Source: Streptomyces sp. NBC_00425
GTDB taxonomy: Bacteria > Actinomycetota > Actinomycetes > Streptomycetales > Streptomycetaceae
Direction: 5' to 3'
Length of the DNA stretch: 64,000 nt
Assembly: GCF_036030735.1 (NCBI RefSeq)
Contig: NZ_CP107928.1
Location: forward strand, 5,704,001-5,768,000
Part shown: piece after piece, positions 16,544 through 24,378 of the stretch
Numbering within the stretch: position 1 is the first letter of the stretch
How the letters are laid out: the number at the start of each line of letters is the position of its first letter
Translations under genes and position numbers: made by a program
Notes under the pieces: model-generated
Databases searched by the model: none
Told to the model about the DNA's origin: nothing
Seen by the model: the letters and a program-made list of their open reading frames with translations, nothing else

Positions 16544-16869
16544 GCGCCGACCCGCTGTCCCCGCGCGTCCTGGCCGCCGCCGCGGTGCTCGCCGTCGTCG
16601 TCGGCGTGGGGGTCGCGTACTGCGACCACCAGGACGACCCGGCGCCCCCGGCCACGGACGCATGCGCGGACGTCGCGTACGTCACCGGCGGAGGACGGCC
16701 CCGGCCGCCGGCTCCGGCTCGTCCGGCGCCGCGACAGCCCGCTCACCCGCCGAAGTCGCTCCGGAAGGCCCCGCCGCTGGCGGGGCCCTCGACGCCGACG
16801 GTCCGGCCCTCGAGGACGGGCCGCCCACACCACCGGCATGACATCGAACTCGACCTGGACGGCTGCTGA
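16540..16869 (+). CDS. Small membrane protein with proline-rich tail
   Basis: A 109-residue protein. An N-terminal transmembrane helix (VLAAAAVLAVVVGVGVAYC, residues ~9-27) is followed by an acidic stretch and a long Pro/Arg-rich region, probably disordered. Start GTG 16540 overlaps the previous stop and its own stop overlaps the next ATG. The function is unknown. Confidence 0.65.
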   Translation: MSADPLSPRVLAAAAVLAVVVGVGVAYCDHQDDPAPPATDACADVAYVTGGGRPRPPAPARPAPRQPAHPPKSLRKAPPLAGPSTPTVRPSRTGRPHHRHDIELDLDGC

Positions 16870-17558
16870 TGACCGGCCCGGCCCCCCATCCGAAGGTGAG
16901 CACCCCCGTGACTCCTGTTGTGCACCACGCGGACGTGCCGGTCCCGGCGCGCATGGCCCGCCGCCCCCGCGACCGCCACGGCCGGCTCGTGCCGTGGTTC
17001 GTGGGCTACGTCGACGGACAGCCCGACCACCGACTGGTCCGGCCCGGGGGCATCCGGGACGCGGTCCGCTTCAACCTGTGCTTCCTGTGCGGAGACACTC
17101 TCGGCGCGTTCCAGACCTTCACCGTGGGCCCGATGTGCAGCATCAACCGAGTCACCGCGGAGCCGCCGGGCCATCGGGACTGCGCGGAGTACGCGGTCAA
17201 GGCGTGCCCGTTCCTGACGCACCCCCACATGCGGCGCCGCCCCGACCTCCCCGAGGACACGGTCGACCCGGACGGTGACATGGACCCGCGCAACCCTGGC
17301 GCGTGCATCACGTGGACCGTGCGGTCCTGGTCGAAGAAGCCGGGGATGCAGCTGTTCGACCTCGGCGAGCCCACTTCCGTCGGCTGGTGGAAGGAAGGCC
17401 GCCCGGCGACGTACACGGAGGCCCTCGACGCTCTCGTGGCCGGCCACGACGCCCTCGCGGAGAAGGCCAACGAGGACGAGCGTCCGCTGCAGGCCGCCGC
17501 CAGCCTCCTGGAGCAGTACGAGGTCGCCCTGCGCTACCTGCCGGGGAACTCGGGGTGA
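16869..17558 (+). CDS. Unknown Cys-containing phage protein
   Basis: A 229-residue soluble protein with FNLCFLCGDTLG, a later MCSINRV and DCAEYAVKACPFLTHPHM, which could form a zinc site of four cysteines. The C-terminus has GWWKEGRPATYTEALDALVAG, suggesting a compact domain. Homologues occur in Streptomyces phages and genomes as far as I recall, without a known function. It is the last gene of the chain beginning at 8158. Confidence 0.7.
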   Translation: MTGPAPHPKVSTPVTPVVHHADVPVPARMARRPRDRHGRLVPWFVGYVDGQPDHRLVRPGGIRDAVRFNLCFLCGDTLGAFQTFTVGPMCSINRVTAEPPGHRDCAEYAVKACPFLTHPHMRRRPDLPEDTVDPDGDMDPRNPGACITWTVRSWSKKPGMQLFDLGEPTSVGWWKEGRPATYTEALDALVAGHDALAEKANEDERPLQAAASLLEQYEVALRYLPGNSG

Positions 17559-17575
17559 GGCGCTCCGCCCTGTCG

Positions 17576-17782
17576 TCAGGAGTCCGCTGCGGCGGACTCC
17601 TGCGGCGGCATGCCCCTGCTGGCCTCGATGGCTTCGGCATCGACGACCGGGACGATCGCGGCGATGCGGACGCCATGGCTGGTGACGTACGTGATCTCAC
17701 CCTTCACCGCCGCGCCAAGCCGCTTGCTGAGCTTCTCGCGCAGCTCCCGGATGCCCATCTCTGTGTTTCCGATCTCCGCCAT
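17576..17782 (-). CDS. Phd/YefM-like antitoxin or repressor
   Basis: A 68-residue protein with the Phd/YefM pattern: MGIRELREKLSKRLGAAVKGE, then ITYVTSHGVRIAAIVPV. Such proteins bind palindromic operators with the N-terminal half and neutralise a toxin with the C-terminal tail. It is divergent from a GIY-YIG nuclease gene, with two TGTGTACACA dyads between them. No RelE- or Doc-like toxin lies next to it, so the nuclease may be its partner or it may act only as a regulator. It interrupts an otherwise all-plus block. Confidence 0.8.
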   Translation of the reverse strand: MAEIGNTEMGIRELREKLSKRLGAAVKGEITYVTSHGVRIAAIVPVVDAEAIEASRGMPPQESAAADS

Positions 17783-17797
17783 GCCGCCACCGTAACA

Positions 17798-17831
17798 TGT
17801 GTACACAAGTCCCAAGCTTTGTGTACACAAA
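17798..17831. promoter_or_regulatory. Double operator between Phd-like and GIY-YIG genes
   Basis: Two copies of TGTGTACACA lie at 17798-17807 and 17820-17829, the second extended to a perfect 14-bp palindrome (17818-17831). Their centres are 22 bases apart, about two helical turns, so two dimers would bind on the same DNA face. They lie 16 bases from the antitoxin start and 18 bases from the nuclease start. Confidence 0.75.
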
Positions 17832-17848
17832 GTGGTAGGGTGAGTCTC

Positions 17849-18598
17849 ATGATCAACGATCAAGCACGGCACTTTCCTGCCCGCCCTCTCGACCGAGACG
17901 CTTCGTGGGACGAGTACGACATGCCCGGAGGCGTCGATACCGGGAACCTCCTCTACCGCTTCTACGACGGCGACAGGCTCCCGCTCTACATCGGCAAGAC
18001 GACGGTGACGACCGCCCGTCTCGAACAGCACCGCAGGCACGCGGAGTGGTACGGCCTGGTCGAGTACGTCGCCCTGTCGCTGTACCCGAGCCACGCGCTT
18101 CTGCTTCGGGCCGAGCGGGCTGCGATCCGCCACGAGCAGCCCCGGTTCAACAAGGTCGACCGGCGCGGTCGGGACCGCGTGAAGCTGAACCTGCACGGGC
18201 CTGCTGAGGCTGCCGCTGTCGTCCTGCTGGATCAGGCGGACCCCGAATTCCTCGCCGAACTAGTTCGACTCCTGGGACTGCCGGACAGGGCTCTCCTCGC
18301 AGCCGCTCCACCGGCTGCTGACTGGGACGCCATCGACTGGGCGGAAGCCGAGAGAGGCCGGGTCCTGTGGGCCAGGGACCTCGCGGACGACTGGTGTGCC
18401 TGGCTCGACCAGTTCGGCCACCGTCAGCCGACCTTGGACGAAGGTCGTGCGTTCCATGGCCGGTTGATCGCAGAGGCCCGCCGCGGCTCGCTTGAGCCGC
18501 GTCAGTTCAGGCTGCTCGCCCGCGTCATGGCACAGCACGGCCGCTACGACATCGACGTGGCCTTCCCGAGCTTCGTGGCGCTGTACCGACCTAGGTAG
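17849..18598 (+). CDS. GIY-YIG nuclease-domain protein
   Basis: A 249-residue protein. Residues ~30-105 match the GIY-YIG fold: NLLYRFYDGDRLPLYIGKT, then TARLEQHRRHAEWYG and RAERAAIRHEQPRFNKV with the Glu and final Asn. Such domains cut DNA in homing enzymes, repair and restriction. The C-terminal ~140 residues are helical and unfamiliar. It is divergent from a Phd-like gene and shares its operators. Possible roles are host or competitor DNA cleavage, exclusion, or a toxin; the sequence does not decide. Confidence 0.8.
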   Translation: MINDQARHFPARPLDRDASWDEYDMPGGVDTGNLLYRFYDGDRLPLYIGKTTVTTARLEQHRRHAEWYGLVEYVALSLYPSHALLLRAERAAIRHEQPRFNKVDRRGRDRVKLNLHGPAEAAAVVLLDQADPEFLAELVRLLGLPDRALLAAAPPAADWDAIDWAEAERGRVLWARDLADDWCAWLDQFGHRQPTLDEGRAFHGRLIAEARRGSLEPRQFRLLARVMAQHGRYDIDVAFPSFVALYRPR

Positions 18599-18640
18599 GG
18601 CCCCCGACCGCCATCCGCCCACTACCGCAGAGAGACGCCC

Positions 18641-19681
18641 GTGAGCACAGAGCAGCAGGACGACCGGACTTCGGGGAGCCCGGCGCACTCGTTCGGCAAC
18701 ACGCTGGCCTGGAACTGGTCGCGCGAGATGCCCCGCTATCTCAAGGGCCCGTTCCTGACCGCGCTGTACGCCTGCCGTGCGCTGGCGTCGGCCTCGGGCC
18801 GAATGTGCTTCAAGGACGGCAAGGCGATCCGCATTCAGGACATGGCGAAGGCCTTCGGATGCCGCGAGCAGGACGCCCGCCGCTACCTGGACGCTGCGAT
18901 CCGGGCCGGCGTGATCCTGGTCGACGGGGAGCGTCGGCGGGGCATCGCGACGGTCTACGTGCTGAACGCGCTGATCCGTCACCCGGACTGGAAGGCCGCC
19001 GAGGACTACCTGAAGGCGACGGCTCGCCGTCCCAAGGAGGAGGAGACGCCCGCCAAGGGTTCGAGCCACAGTGGCACGAACTCCAGCGACGGGGGTTCGG
19101 TCCACAGTGGCACGAACCAGTTCGGTCCACAGAGGCACGAACTCGGCTCGCCGGACGCGGAAGAAGTTCGTGCCACAGAGGCACGACCGGGTTCGGACCA
19201 CAGTGGCACGAATGGTTCGGTCCACAGAGGCACGAATAACCCAGGTAGTAACCATGAACTACCCCACGAGATGGCTGATGTAGTTACTCAACCTCAGCCC
19301 GTCGCGCGCGAGGTCCTCGAAAGCGATCGATCTTCGGCTGAGGACGGAGACGGCGACGAACCGCCGTTCGGCCGGTGCGAGGTTTGCCGGGTTCCGCTGA
19401 CTCGGCCGGGACGTAATCGGTGCGCTGGCCACCTCGAGGGAATGCCCGGCCAGCGTCGCGCCGTGGGCCGCAGGAGGCCCGTTCAGGCCCCGCTGATGAC
19501 CGTGGTCCCCCCGGTCGCGGACAGCCCCGCTGAGGCCTCGTCAGAGCCGTTCCACTGGGAGCCCGAGAACCCGTTGGACCCGGAGCGGGTGTGTGCCTGT
19601 GGCCGCACGTTCCGATCCCGCGACGGCAAGACCTGCCAGGACTGCAAGCACGCTGCGCACCAGGAGGCACGGACCGCATGA
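18641..19681 (+). CDS. Putative replication initiator with internal iterons
   Basis: A 346-residue protein (GTG 18641). The N-terminal ~120 residues look like the winged HTH of phage replisome organisers (LAWNWSREMPRYLKGPFLTA, then QDMAKAFGCREQDARRYLDA and GVILVDGERRRG). The middle, residues ~140-199, is encoded by six 23-bp DNA repeats and is low in complexity (SHSGTNSSDGGS). The C-terminus has two Cys motifs (CEVCRVPLTR and CACGRTFRSRDGKTCQDC). Origin iterons inside the initiator gene are known from lambda O and similar phages; by analogy this protein would bind them to start replication. Confidence 0.7.
   Translation: MSTEQQDDRTSGSPAHSFGNTLAWNWSREMPRYLKGPFLTALYACRALASASGRMCFKDGKAIRIQDMAKAFGCREQDARRYLDAAIRAGVILVDGERRRGIATVYVLNALIRHPDWKAAEDYLKATARRPKEEETPAKGSSHSGTNSSDGGSVHSGTNQFGPQRHELGSPDAEEVRATEARPGSDHSGTNGSVHRGTNNPGSNHELPHEMADVVTQPQPVAREVLESDRSSAEDGDGDEPPFGRCEVCRVPLTRPGRNRCAGHLEGMPGQRRAVGRRRPVQAPLMTVVPPVADSPAEASSEPFHWEPENPLDPERVCACGRTFRSRDGKTCQDCKHAAHQEARTA
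19058..19236 (+). repeat. Six iterons, probable replication origin
   Basis: Six direct 23-bp repeats lie at 19058-19080, 19094-19116, 19119-19141, 19165-19187, 19190-19212 and 19214-19236. Each starts RGTTCG, has a central CCACAG(T/A)GG and ends GCACGA(A/C). Each unit has internal dyad character; in the fourth, TCGTGCC pairs with GGCACGA. Start-to-start spacings are 36, 25, 46, 25 and 24. The DNA just right of them (19237-19300) is less GC-rich, fitting an unwinding region. Confidence 0.8.
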
Positions 19682-20094
19682 CGTACCTGTCCACCGAGCT
19701 GGGGAGCGCGCTGCGCGCCCTGGGGGAGCACGGCGAGCGGCTGCTGGCCTTCGCTGCGGCCCCGGAGCAGCTCGACGAGATCGGCGAGGGCCTCGACCGG
19801 GCTCGCCGGCTGCTGACCGACGCCCGCGCTGAGCTCGGCCCGTCCGGCTGCCGACTGCACCCGACGGCGCCGGTCGACCCGGCCGCCGGGGGCGGCTGCC
19901 TGTTCTGCGCGACGAACCGGCGTCGCGGCCTGGCCGCCGCCGCGGTGGTCGAGGAAGCGCCGACGTCGGTGATCTGCCGGGCGGTCGTCGAGCAGGGCCA
20001 CGAGGCCGCTGTCGCCCGCTACGGAGCCCGCGCTGTGACTCGGGCGATCTTGACCTGCCGCAACAACCCCGAGTTCCTGGAGGAGTCCGCGTGA
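19678..20094 (+). CDS. Unknown small protein
   Basis: A 138-residue protein with an N-terminal helical region (LRALGEHGERLLAFAAAPEQ) and one CLFC pair (GGGCLFCATNRRRG) that could bind metal. It overlaps the initiator gene and the next gene by four bases each. Function unknown. Confidence 0.65.
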   Translation: MTYLSTELGSALRALGEHGERLLAFAAAPEQLDEIGEGLDRARRLLTDARAELGPSGCRLHPTAPVDPAAGGGCLFCATNRRRGLAAAAVVEEAPTSVICRAVVEQGHEAAVARYGARAVTRAILTCRNNPEFLEESA

Positions 20095-20555
20095 GCGAGG
20101 ACCTGTTCGCGCCTGAGGTCGTCGAGCGTGCGGTCGCCGACTTCGACCGGGCGCTGAGTGAGCCGGGCCGCGCCGCCGACGCGATGGGCGCACTGTTCCA
20201 GGCGCTTGGCGCGGCAGCCGCCCAGCAGGATCAGGAGCGCCGGGCGGCGCGGACCGCGTGGCGTAACCGGCCCGAGGCCAAGGCCGCCCGCTCCGCCGCT
20301 GCGAAGAAGGCCGCTGCGACCCGGGCGGCGAAGAAGGCCGCCGAGCGGGCCGCGCAGGCCGCCGAGGACGAGCGGGACGCGCGGGTGCCGACGGTGCACT
20401 GCCCGCACATGGACTTCGTGCCGTACGGCAGCGGCGAGACGGAATGCGTCCTGACGCCGGGGCATCTGGGCGACGACCACGAAGACCTCGACGGCCACAC
20501 CTGGCCGTCGGACGACTGCAACGCCGAAGAGTGTGGAGAAGCCTGTGGGTTCTGA
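20091..20555 (+). CDS. Ala/Lys-rich helical protein with Cys/His-rich C-terminus
   Basis: A 154-residue protein. Residues ~45-95 form a long Ala/Lys/Arg helix (KAARSAAAKKAAATRAAKKA). The C-terminal part contains VHCPHMDFVPYG, ECVLTPGHLGDDHEDLDGH and CNAEECGEAC, a pattern I recall from short phage proteins whose role is unknown. GTG 20091 overlaps the previous stop. Confidence 0.65.
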   Translation: MSEDLFAPEVVERAVADFDRALSEPGRAADAMGALFQALGAAAAQQDQERRAARTAWRNRPEAKAARSAAAKKAAATRAAKKAAERAAQAAEDERDARVPTVHCPHMDFVPYGSGETECVLTPGHLGDDHEDLDGHTWPSDDCNAEECGEACGF

Positions 20556-21021
20556 ACTGTCCCCGATGCCGCCGCTGATGGTCGAGGAGGCCATGCGGAT
20601 GGCCGTCGCGGGGGACCCGGTCGGCGGGGGGATGCTCCTCGGCCCGCTGATCGAGGCCGGGCAGCGCGAGTGCTACGCGCTGTGCGCGGCGCTCGCCGCC
20701 GCGGCGACGAGCGGCACGGGCCCGAAGCCTGAGAACGGCATGTACGTGTTCGAGGTCGCGGACACGTTCACCGGTCAGCCGGGCCAGCCCGAGGACATGC
20801 CGCCGGACCTGAGGTTCGCGGGTCAGTTCGCTGTGGCGTACGCCAACGGCGACACCGGCATGGCCCGCGCCCTGTTCGACGCCCTTGCTGCCGACGCGGA
20901 CACCGAGGACGGCATGGACCGTGTCGTGGACGGCGTCCTGGCCCTGTACCAGATGGCCGTCGCCACGACCCACGCTCTGGTCGCCGCGCAGCGCAGCCAC
21001 CACAACCAGGAAGAGGACTGA
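20545..21021 (+). CDS. Unknown soluble protein
   Basis: A 158-residue, Ala/Gly/Asp-rich protein with no recognisable motif beyond PEDMPPDLRFAGQFAVAYAN and a C-terminal helix. I chose GTG 20545, which has GGAGAA four bases upstream. GTG 20533 in the same frame is the alternative. It overlaps the preceding gene in another frame. Confidence 0.6.
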   Translation: MGSELSPMPPLMVEEAMRMAVAGDPVGGGMLLGPLIEAGQRECYALCAALAAAATSGTGPKPENGMYVFEVADTFTGQPGQPEDMPPDLRFAGQFAVAYANGDTGMARALFDALAADADTEDGMDRVVDGVLALYQMAVATTHALVAAQRSHHNQEED

Positions 21022-21024
21022 CCC

Positions 21025-21516
21025 TTGACCACTCTGGAGATCCCCGCGACCAGCCTGACCGTTTCGGATGACCGCAGCCCGGTCGAGCGGGCCGTCATGG
21101 GCAGCGTGCTCGCCGGCCACGAACCGGAGATGTACCTCGGGTTCTGCTTCTACCGGCCCGACGGCGGAGCCCGCGTCTGGCACAGCTGGACCCGGGGCGG
21201 CGACGTCCTCGGCGACCAGGTTGACCAGCTCGCCCTCGCCGCAGGCATGGACTCGGCGGACTGGCTCCACATCGGTGACCGCCACTGCACCACCAGCCAC
21301 CGCGGCCGCATCCGGATCGAGGCCTACCGGCTGCGGCCGGTCCTCGCCGACGTCCAGGCCGGCGAGCGCAGCCCGGAAGACCGGCGCGCAGGCATCCGCC
21401 GAATCCTCGACTGCGCCGCCGAGCAGACCGGCACGACCATCCCGGCCGGCGTGCCGCGCTGGGTGGGCTTCGGCCCGCACCTCCTGACCGTCCTCAACCC
21501 GAAGGGAATCCGATGA
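21025..21516 (+). CDS. Unknown soluble protein
   Basis: A 163-residue protein starting at TTG 21025. It contains MYLGFCFYRPDGGARVWHSW and WVGFGPHLLTVL; I do not recognise the fold. It ends on an ATGA overlap with the next gene. Confidence 0.6.
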   Translation: MTTLEIPATSLTVSDDRSPVERAVMGSVLAGHEPEMYLGFCFYRPDGGARVWHSWTRGGDVLGDQVDQLALAAGMDSADWLHIGDRHCTTSHRGRIRIEAYRLRPVLADVQAGERSPEDRRAGIRRILDCAAEQTGTTIPAGVPRWVGFGPHLLTVLNPKGIR

Positions 21517-22307
21517 AGTTCGACACTGAGGCCGAGGTCCGTGACTTCCTCCGCCTGTGCCTGGAGCCCCGTCCCGGCCTGACGCGGACCCCGGCCAGGC
21601 TCGCCGAGATCATGCCCGGCCCGCTGTTCGAGGCGCTGGTGCGGTTCGCGCCGCACCTGCGCGTCCTGCACGACCAGGTCGAGGAGCAGGAGAAGGCGGC
21701 GCGCGCGGCCCGCCGGGCGTACGGCGCCGCCCTCGCGGCATGGATCGAGGACGAGCCCGCCCGCGAGGACGATGCCCTTCCGCCCACGCTGTGTGAGCAG
21801 AACCGGCTCGGCGACAAGGCGGAACCGCAGTACCACCACTACCGGCGCGACGGCGCCGGGGTGCTGCGGTGCGTGTTCTGCGGCGTGCCCGAAGGGTGGG
21901 GCGACGAGCCGGCCCGCGGATACCGCACCCCCGACGGCCGGGAGTGGATGCGGGCCGCCGAGGACGACGAGCGCGGCGCGGCCCTGTACGAGTCGCCGTT
22001 CGTCGGGACCCGGTTCACCGCCCTGGCCCTGGAAGTTCTTCACGGCTCGATCGAGGACGTCGAAACCCCGACGGCCCGCACCTTCGTGTTCAAGGAACGG
22101 TCGGTGAACCGGACCACGAAGCACATCCCGAGCCCGACGAATCACCTGCTCACCCTGTGCAGGGACGTCGCCTCCCGGCCGATGAGCGCCGAGGACGCGG
22201 CCCGGCTCGCCCTGTGCGGCGGCTGCCGGAAGGAGTTCCTCGACTCTCTGCCCCTCGACCTCGAGGCGGGCGGCTACCCGGATACCGCGTACGCCGACCT
22301 GCCGTGA
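21513..22307 (+). CDS. Unknown protein with zinc-ribbon-like Cys pairs
   Basis: A 264-residue protein. The N-terminal half is helical (PGPLFEALVRFAPHLRVLHD, coiled coil to ~residue 90). A VLRCVFCGVPEGWG pair follows, and LCGGCRKEFL near the end could complete a zinc site. The last gene before a strong hairpin. Function unknown. Confidence 0.65.
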   Translation: MKFDTEAEVRDFLRLCLEPRPGLTRTPARLAEIMPGPLFEALVRFAPHLRVLHDQVEEQEKAARAARRAYGAALAAWIEDEPAREDDALPPTLCEQNRLGDKAEPQYHHYRRDGAGVLRCVFCGVPEGWGDEPARGYRTPDGREWMRAAEDDERGAALYESPFVGTRFTALALEVLHGSIEDVETPTARTFVFKERSVNRTTKHIPSPTNHLLTLCRDVASRPMSAEDAARLALCGGCRKEFLDSLPLDLEAGGYPDTAYADLP

Positions 22308-22319
22308 CCCGTACGACAA

Positions 22320-22350
22320 CAGCCGCCCCTGAGGGACACAGGGGCGGCTG
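22320..22350 (+). terminator. Hairpin terminator
   Basis: A perfect 12-bp stem, CAGCCGCCCCTG (22320-22331) with CAGGGGCGGCTG (22339-22350) and a 7-base loop, 13 bases after a stop codon. Confidence 0.75.
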
Positions 22351-22375
22351 GCCCTCAGCAAACCAGGAGCCACCC

Positions 22376-22975
22376 TTGAGCGCCAGAACCACGCTCCACT
22401 GCGAGACCGTCCACGGCTACTCGGCGTGCGCGGCCTCCCTCATCACCGACGGCTTCGACGCCGCCGAGGCACGCCAGATCGGCGCCGCCCACGGCTGGCG
22501 GCACTCCGGAGGCAAGGACTACTGCCCCGGATGCTCCGGGAGCCGTATGCGGCCCCGGGTGATCGTCGCAGTCCCGGAGGCGAAGACCCTCGAGGGCCGC
22601 CCAGACCATCGGCTGCAGGAAGCCGAGGCTCTGCTGTCCGCCCGCCTCAACGCGGCCACCGGCGGCACTTGGCGCACCGGCCGCACCCCGGAGCCCCTGC
22701 CGCACCTGCCCGGGGTGGAGTTCGTCACCGGCGGCCACCACGGCTCGGAATGCGTCGCACGCACCGGTCAGGCCGGCAACGAGCAGGCCGCCGCCGACGC
22801 CGCGTACATCGCCACCCTCGACCCGGACGTCGGCCGCGCCATCACGGCGGTCCTGCACGAGGCGCGCGAGTCCGTCAGTCAGGAACACGGACTGGTCGAG
22901 GACTCGCTGGCGCAGGCCGCCGTCGATCTCGCCGACGCGCTGCTGCGGCGCCGGGACCCGGCGGTGATCGGGTGA
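22376..22975 (+). CDS. Unknown protein with CPGC motif
   Basis: A 199-residue protein starting at TTG 22376, with CAGGAG upstream. An N-terminal Cys/His module (TLHCETVHGYSACAASLI, then KDYCPGCSGSR) is followed by helical segments. An earlier GTG at 22304 would run through the terminator hairpin and is not favoured. Function unknown. Confidence 0.6.
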   Translation: MSARTTLHCETVHGYSACAASLITDGFDAAEARQIGAAHGWRHSGGKDYCPGCSGSRMRPRVIVAVPEAKTLEGRPDHRLQEAEALLSARLNAATGGTWRTGRTPEPLPHLPGVEFVTGGHHGSECVARTGQAGNEQAAADAAYIATLDPDVGRAITAVLHEARESVSQEHGLVEDSLAQAAVDLADALLRRRDPAVIG

Positions 22976-23064
22976 TCGCCACAGATGGCCGAACGCCACG
23001 ACGTCCCAGCCGGGACGCCGTGCACACTACGTCGCCGCGCACGAAGGAGAGGTGGAGTAGGTGA
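22972..23064 (+). CDS. Possible 30-residue linker frame
   Basis: A frame from GTG 22972 (overlapping the previous TGA) to a TGA overlapping the next GTG at 23061. The product is short and basic (RTPRRPSRDAVHTTSP). It could only serve translational coupling. Weakly supported. Confidence 0.25.
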   Translation: MIATDGRTPRRPSRDAVHTTSPRTKERWSR

Positions 23065-23417
23065 CCCGCACCAGCATGACCGTCGGAATCGTCTTCGGTC
23101 TCGGTTTCGTGTTCTGCGTCTCCGTCGGCGGAGGAGACGTCACCGCGGGCCGCTGGGGGCACGCGTTCGCCGCGTACGTCTTCGCCGGGCTGTGCGTCCT
23201 CGGCGCGGCCCGCGAGGCCGGGCGCGCGGCCCTGACTGGCGACTACACCGACGACATCGACGAGACCCCGGCGAAGGGCAAGCCACTCGGCCGGCTCCAC
23301 GCCGCCCGCGAGGCCCGCCGCCTCGCCCGGGAGACGACGTGCAGTTGCCCCCGCTACTGGGAGACCGCGGGCCGGGAGCACGACACCTGGTGCCTGCACT
23401 TCCGGAGCATGGCGTGA
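23061..23417 (+). CDS. Two-helix membrane protein with CxC/Cys tail
   Basis: A 118-residue protein. Two hydrophobic segments (VGIVFGLGFVFCVSVG and AFAAYVFAGLCVLGAA) are followed by a soluble tail with TTCSCPRYWETAGREHDTWC, where three Cys and His residues could bind metal. GTG 23061 is preceded by GGAG. Function unknown. Confidence 0.6.
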   Translation: MTRTSMTVGIVFGLGFVFCVSVGGGDVTAGRWGHAFAAYVFAGLCVLGAAREAGRAALTGDYTDDIDETPAKGKPLGRLHAAREARRLARETTCSCPRYWETAGREHDTWCLHFRSMA

Positions 23418-23614
23418 ACGGCGAGGGCCTCGTGCACGAGATGCCGCGCGCGGGCGGCACGGTCACCGGCTGCTGCCTGACCGTGCCCGCCGAGCTGCCC
23501 ACCCTCGACTGCTTCACCCGCGACCCCGGACGGGTCACCTGCACCGTCCGCACCGTCGCCGAGCTGACCGTCGACCAGGACGACGGCGAATCGCCGTTCG
23601 GCTGGCGCGACTGA
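23414..23614 (+). CDS. Small unknown protein
   Basis: A 66-residue protein starting at GTG 23414 (GTGA overlap). It contains VTGCCLTVPAELPTLDCF and ends DDGESPFGWRD. The same SPFGW-type ending occurs in the DnaQ-like protein. Function unknown. Confidence 0.5.
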   Translation: MNGEGLVHEMPRAGGTVTGCCLTVPAELPTLDCFTRDPGRVTCTVRTVAELTVDQDDGESPFGWRD

Positions 23615-23622
23615 CCACCCCA

Positions 23623-23647
23623 GGGCGGCCGGGCCTTCCGGCCGCCC
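23623..23647 (+). terminator. Hairpin terminator
   Basis: A perfect 10-bp stem, GGGCGGCCGG (23623-23632) with CCGGCCGCCC (23638-23647) and a 5-base loop. Confidence 0.65.
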
Positions 23648-23665
23648 CCCTCGGGAAGGACCCCT

Positions 23666-23926
23666 ATGCCCAGCACCACCGCCGACCGGGCCCGCGCACA
23701 CGGCGCCCACCACCGGGCCCGCCTCGCCGACCTCGTCCAGCAGCTCGGCGACGCGTTCCGGGAGTTCGCCCGGACCGTGGCCCGGACCGTGGCCCGGATC
23801 GTCACCCGGACCGTGCGCGCTACCAGGGCCCTCGCCGACCAGACCACGGTCCGGCGCGCCCCGGACCGGCCGGCGCACGTCAGCCCGTACGGGCCGCCCC
23901 CACGCGGCCGCCACCGCCGCCACTGA
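23666..23926 (+). CDS. Small basic helical protein
   Basis: An 86-residue protein with a repetitive amphipathic helix (FARTVARTVARIVTRTVRAT) and a basic disordered tail. ATG 23666 is preceded by GGGAAGGA. It might bind nucleic acid or membranes; nothing specific can be said. Confidence 0.5.
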   Translation: MPSTTADRARAHGAHHRARLADLVQQLGDAFREFARTVARTVARIVTRTVRATRALADQTTVRRAPDRPAHVSPYGPPPRGRHRRH

Positions 23927-23964
23927 CCAGCCCACCCAGGCACACCCGCACGGAAGGCACGACC

Positions 23965-24378
23965 ATGCAGCACCACCCCACGCCGATCCTCGACGAGCAC
24001 TGGCAGGGCTTCGAGCTGGCCGCAGACGACACCCACCGCTACCTGTGGATCTGGCTGGGCTGCAACCTCCGCCTGGTCGCCGTCCCGATCGGCGACATCA
24101 CCGGCTATGACCACGGCTGGTGCTACCCCCGCGACCCCGAGCTGGTGGCCGCCGCGGTCGCCGCCTGGGACCCGGACACGCAGGACGAACCGGACGGCTG
24201 GCATAAGCGGGCCACCTGGCCTGTCCGCCGCGCACCCCGCCGCGACACGAACCCCGGCGGGAACCGGCCGCGCTGCGCCCACGGCTGCTACCTCGACGAC
24301 GGCTGCCGCACCCTCAACTGCGAGGAGGCCCTGGCCCGCCGGGACGCCGCCCGCACCACCTTGGAAGGAACCCGATGA
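23965..24378 (+). CDS. Unknown Trp/Cys-containing protein
   Basis: A 137-residue protein with an aromatic core (HRYLWIWLGCNLRLVAVPIG, DHGWCYPRDPE) and a C-terminal Cys cluster (RCAHGCYLDDGCRTLNC), probably a small metal-binding fold. It starts at ATG 23965 and ends on an ATGA overlap. Confidence 0.6.
   Translation: MQHHPTPILDEHWQGFELAADDTHRYLWIWLGCNLRLVAVPIGDITGYDHGWCYPRDPELVAAAVAAWDPDTQDEPDGWHKRATWPVRRAPRRDTNPGGNRPRCAHGCYLDDGCRTLNCEEALARRDAARTTLEGTR

Noticed and set aside
17576-18196. 206-codon version of the Phd-like gene
   Set aside because: It would extend through the operators and antisense to the nuclease gene; the 68-residue form matches the family length.
19058-19236. CRISPR array
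   Set aside because: The repeats are 23 bp with 1-23 bp gaps inside a coding gene; spacers of uniform length are absent.
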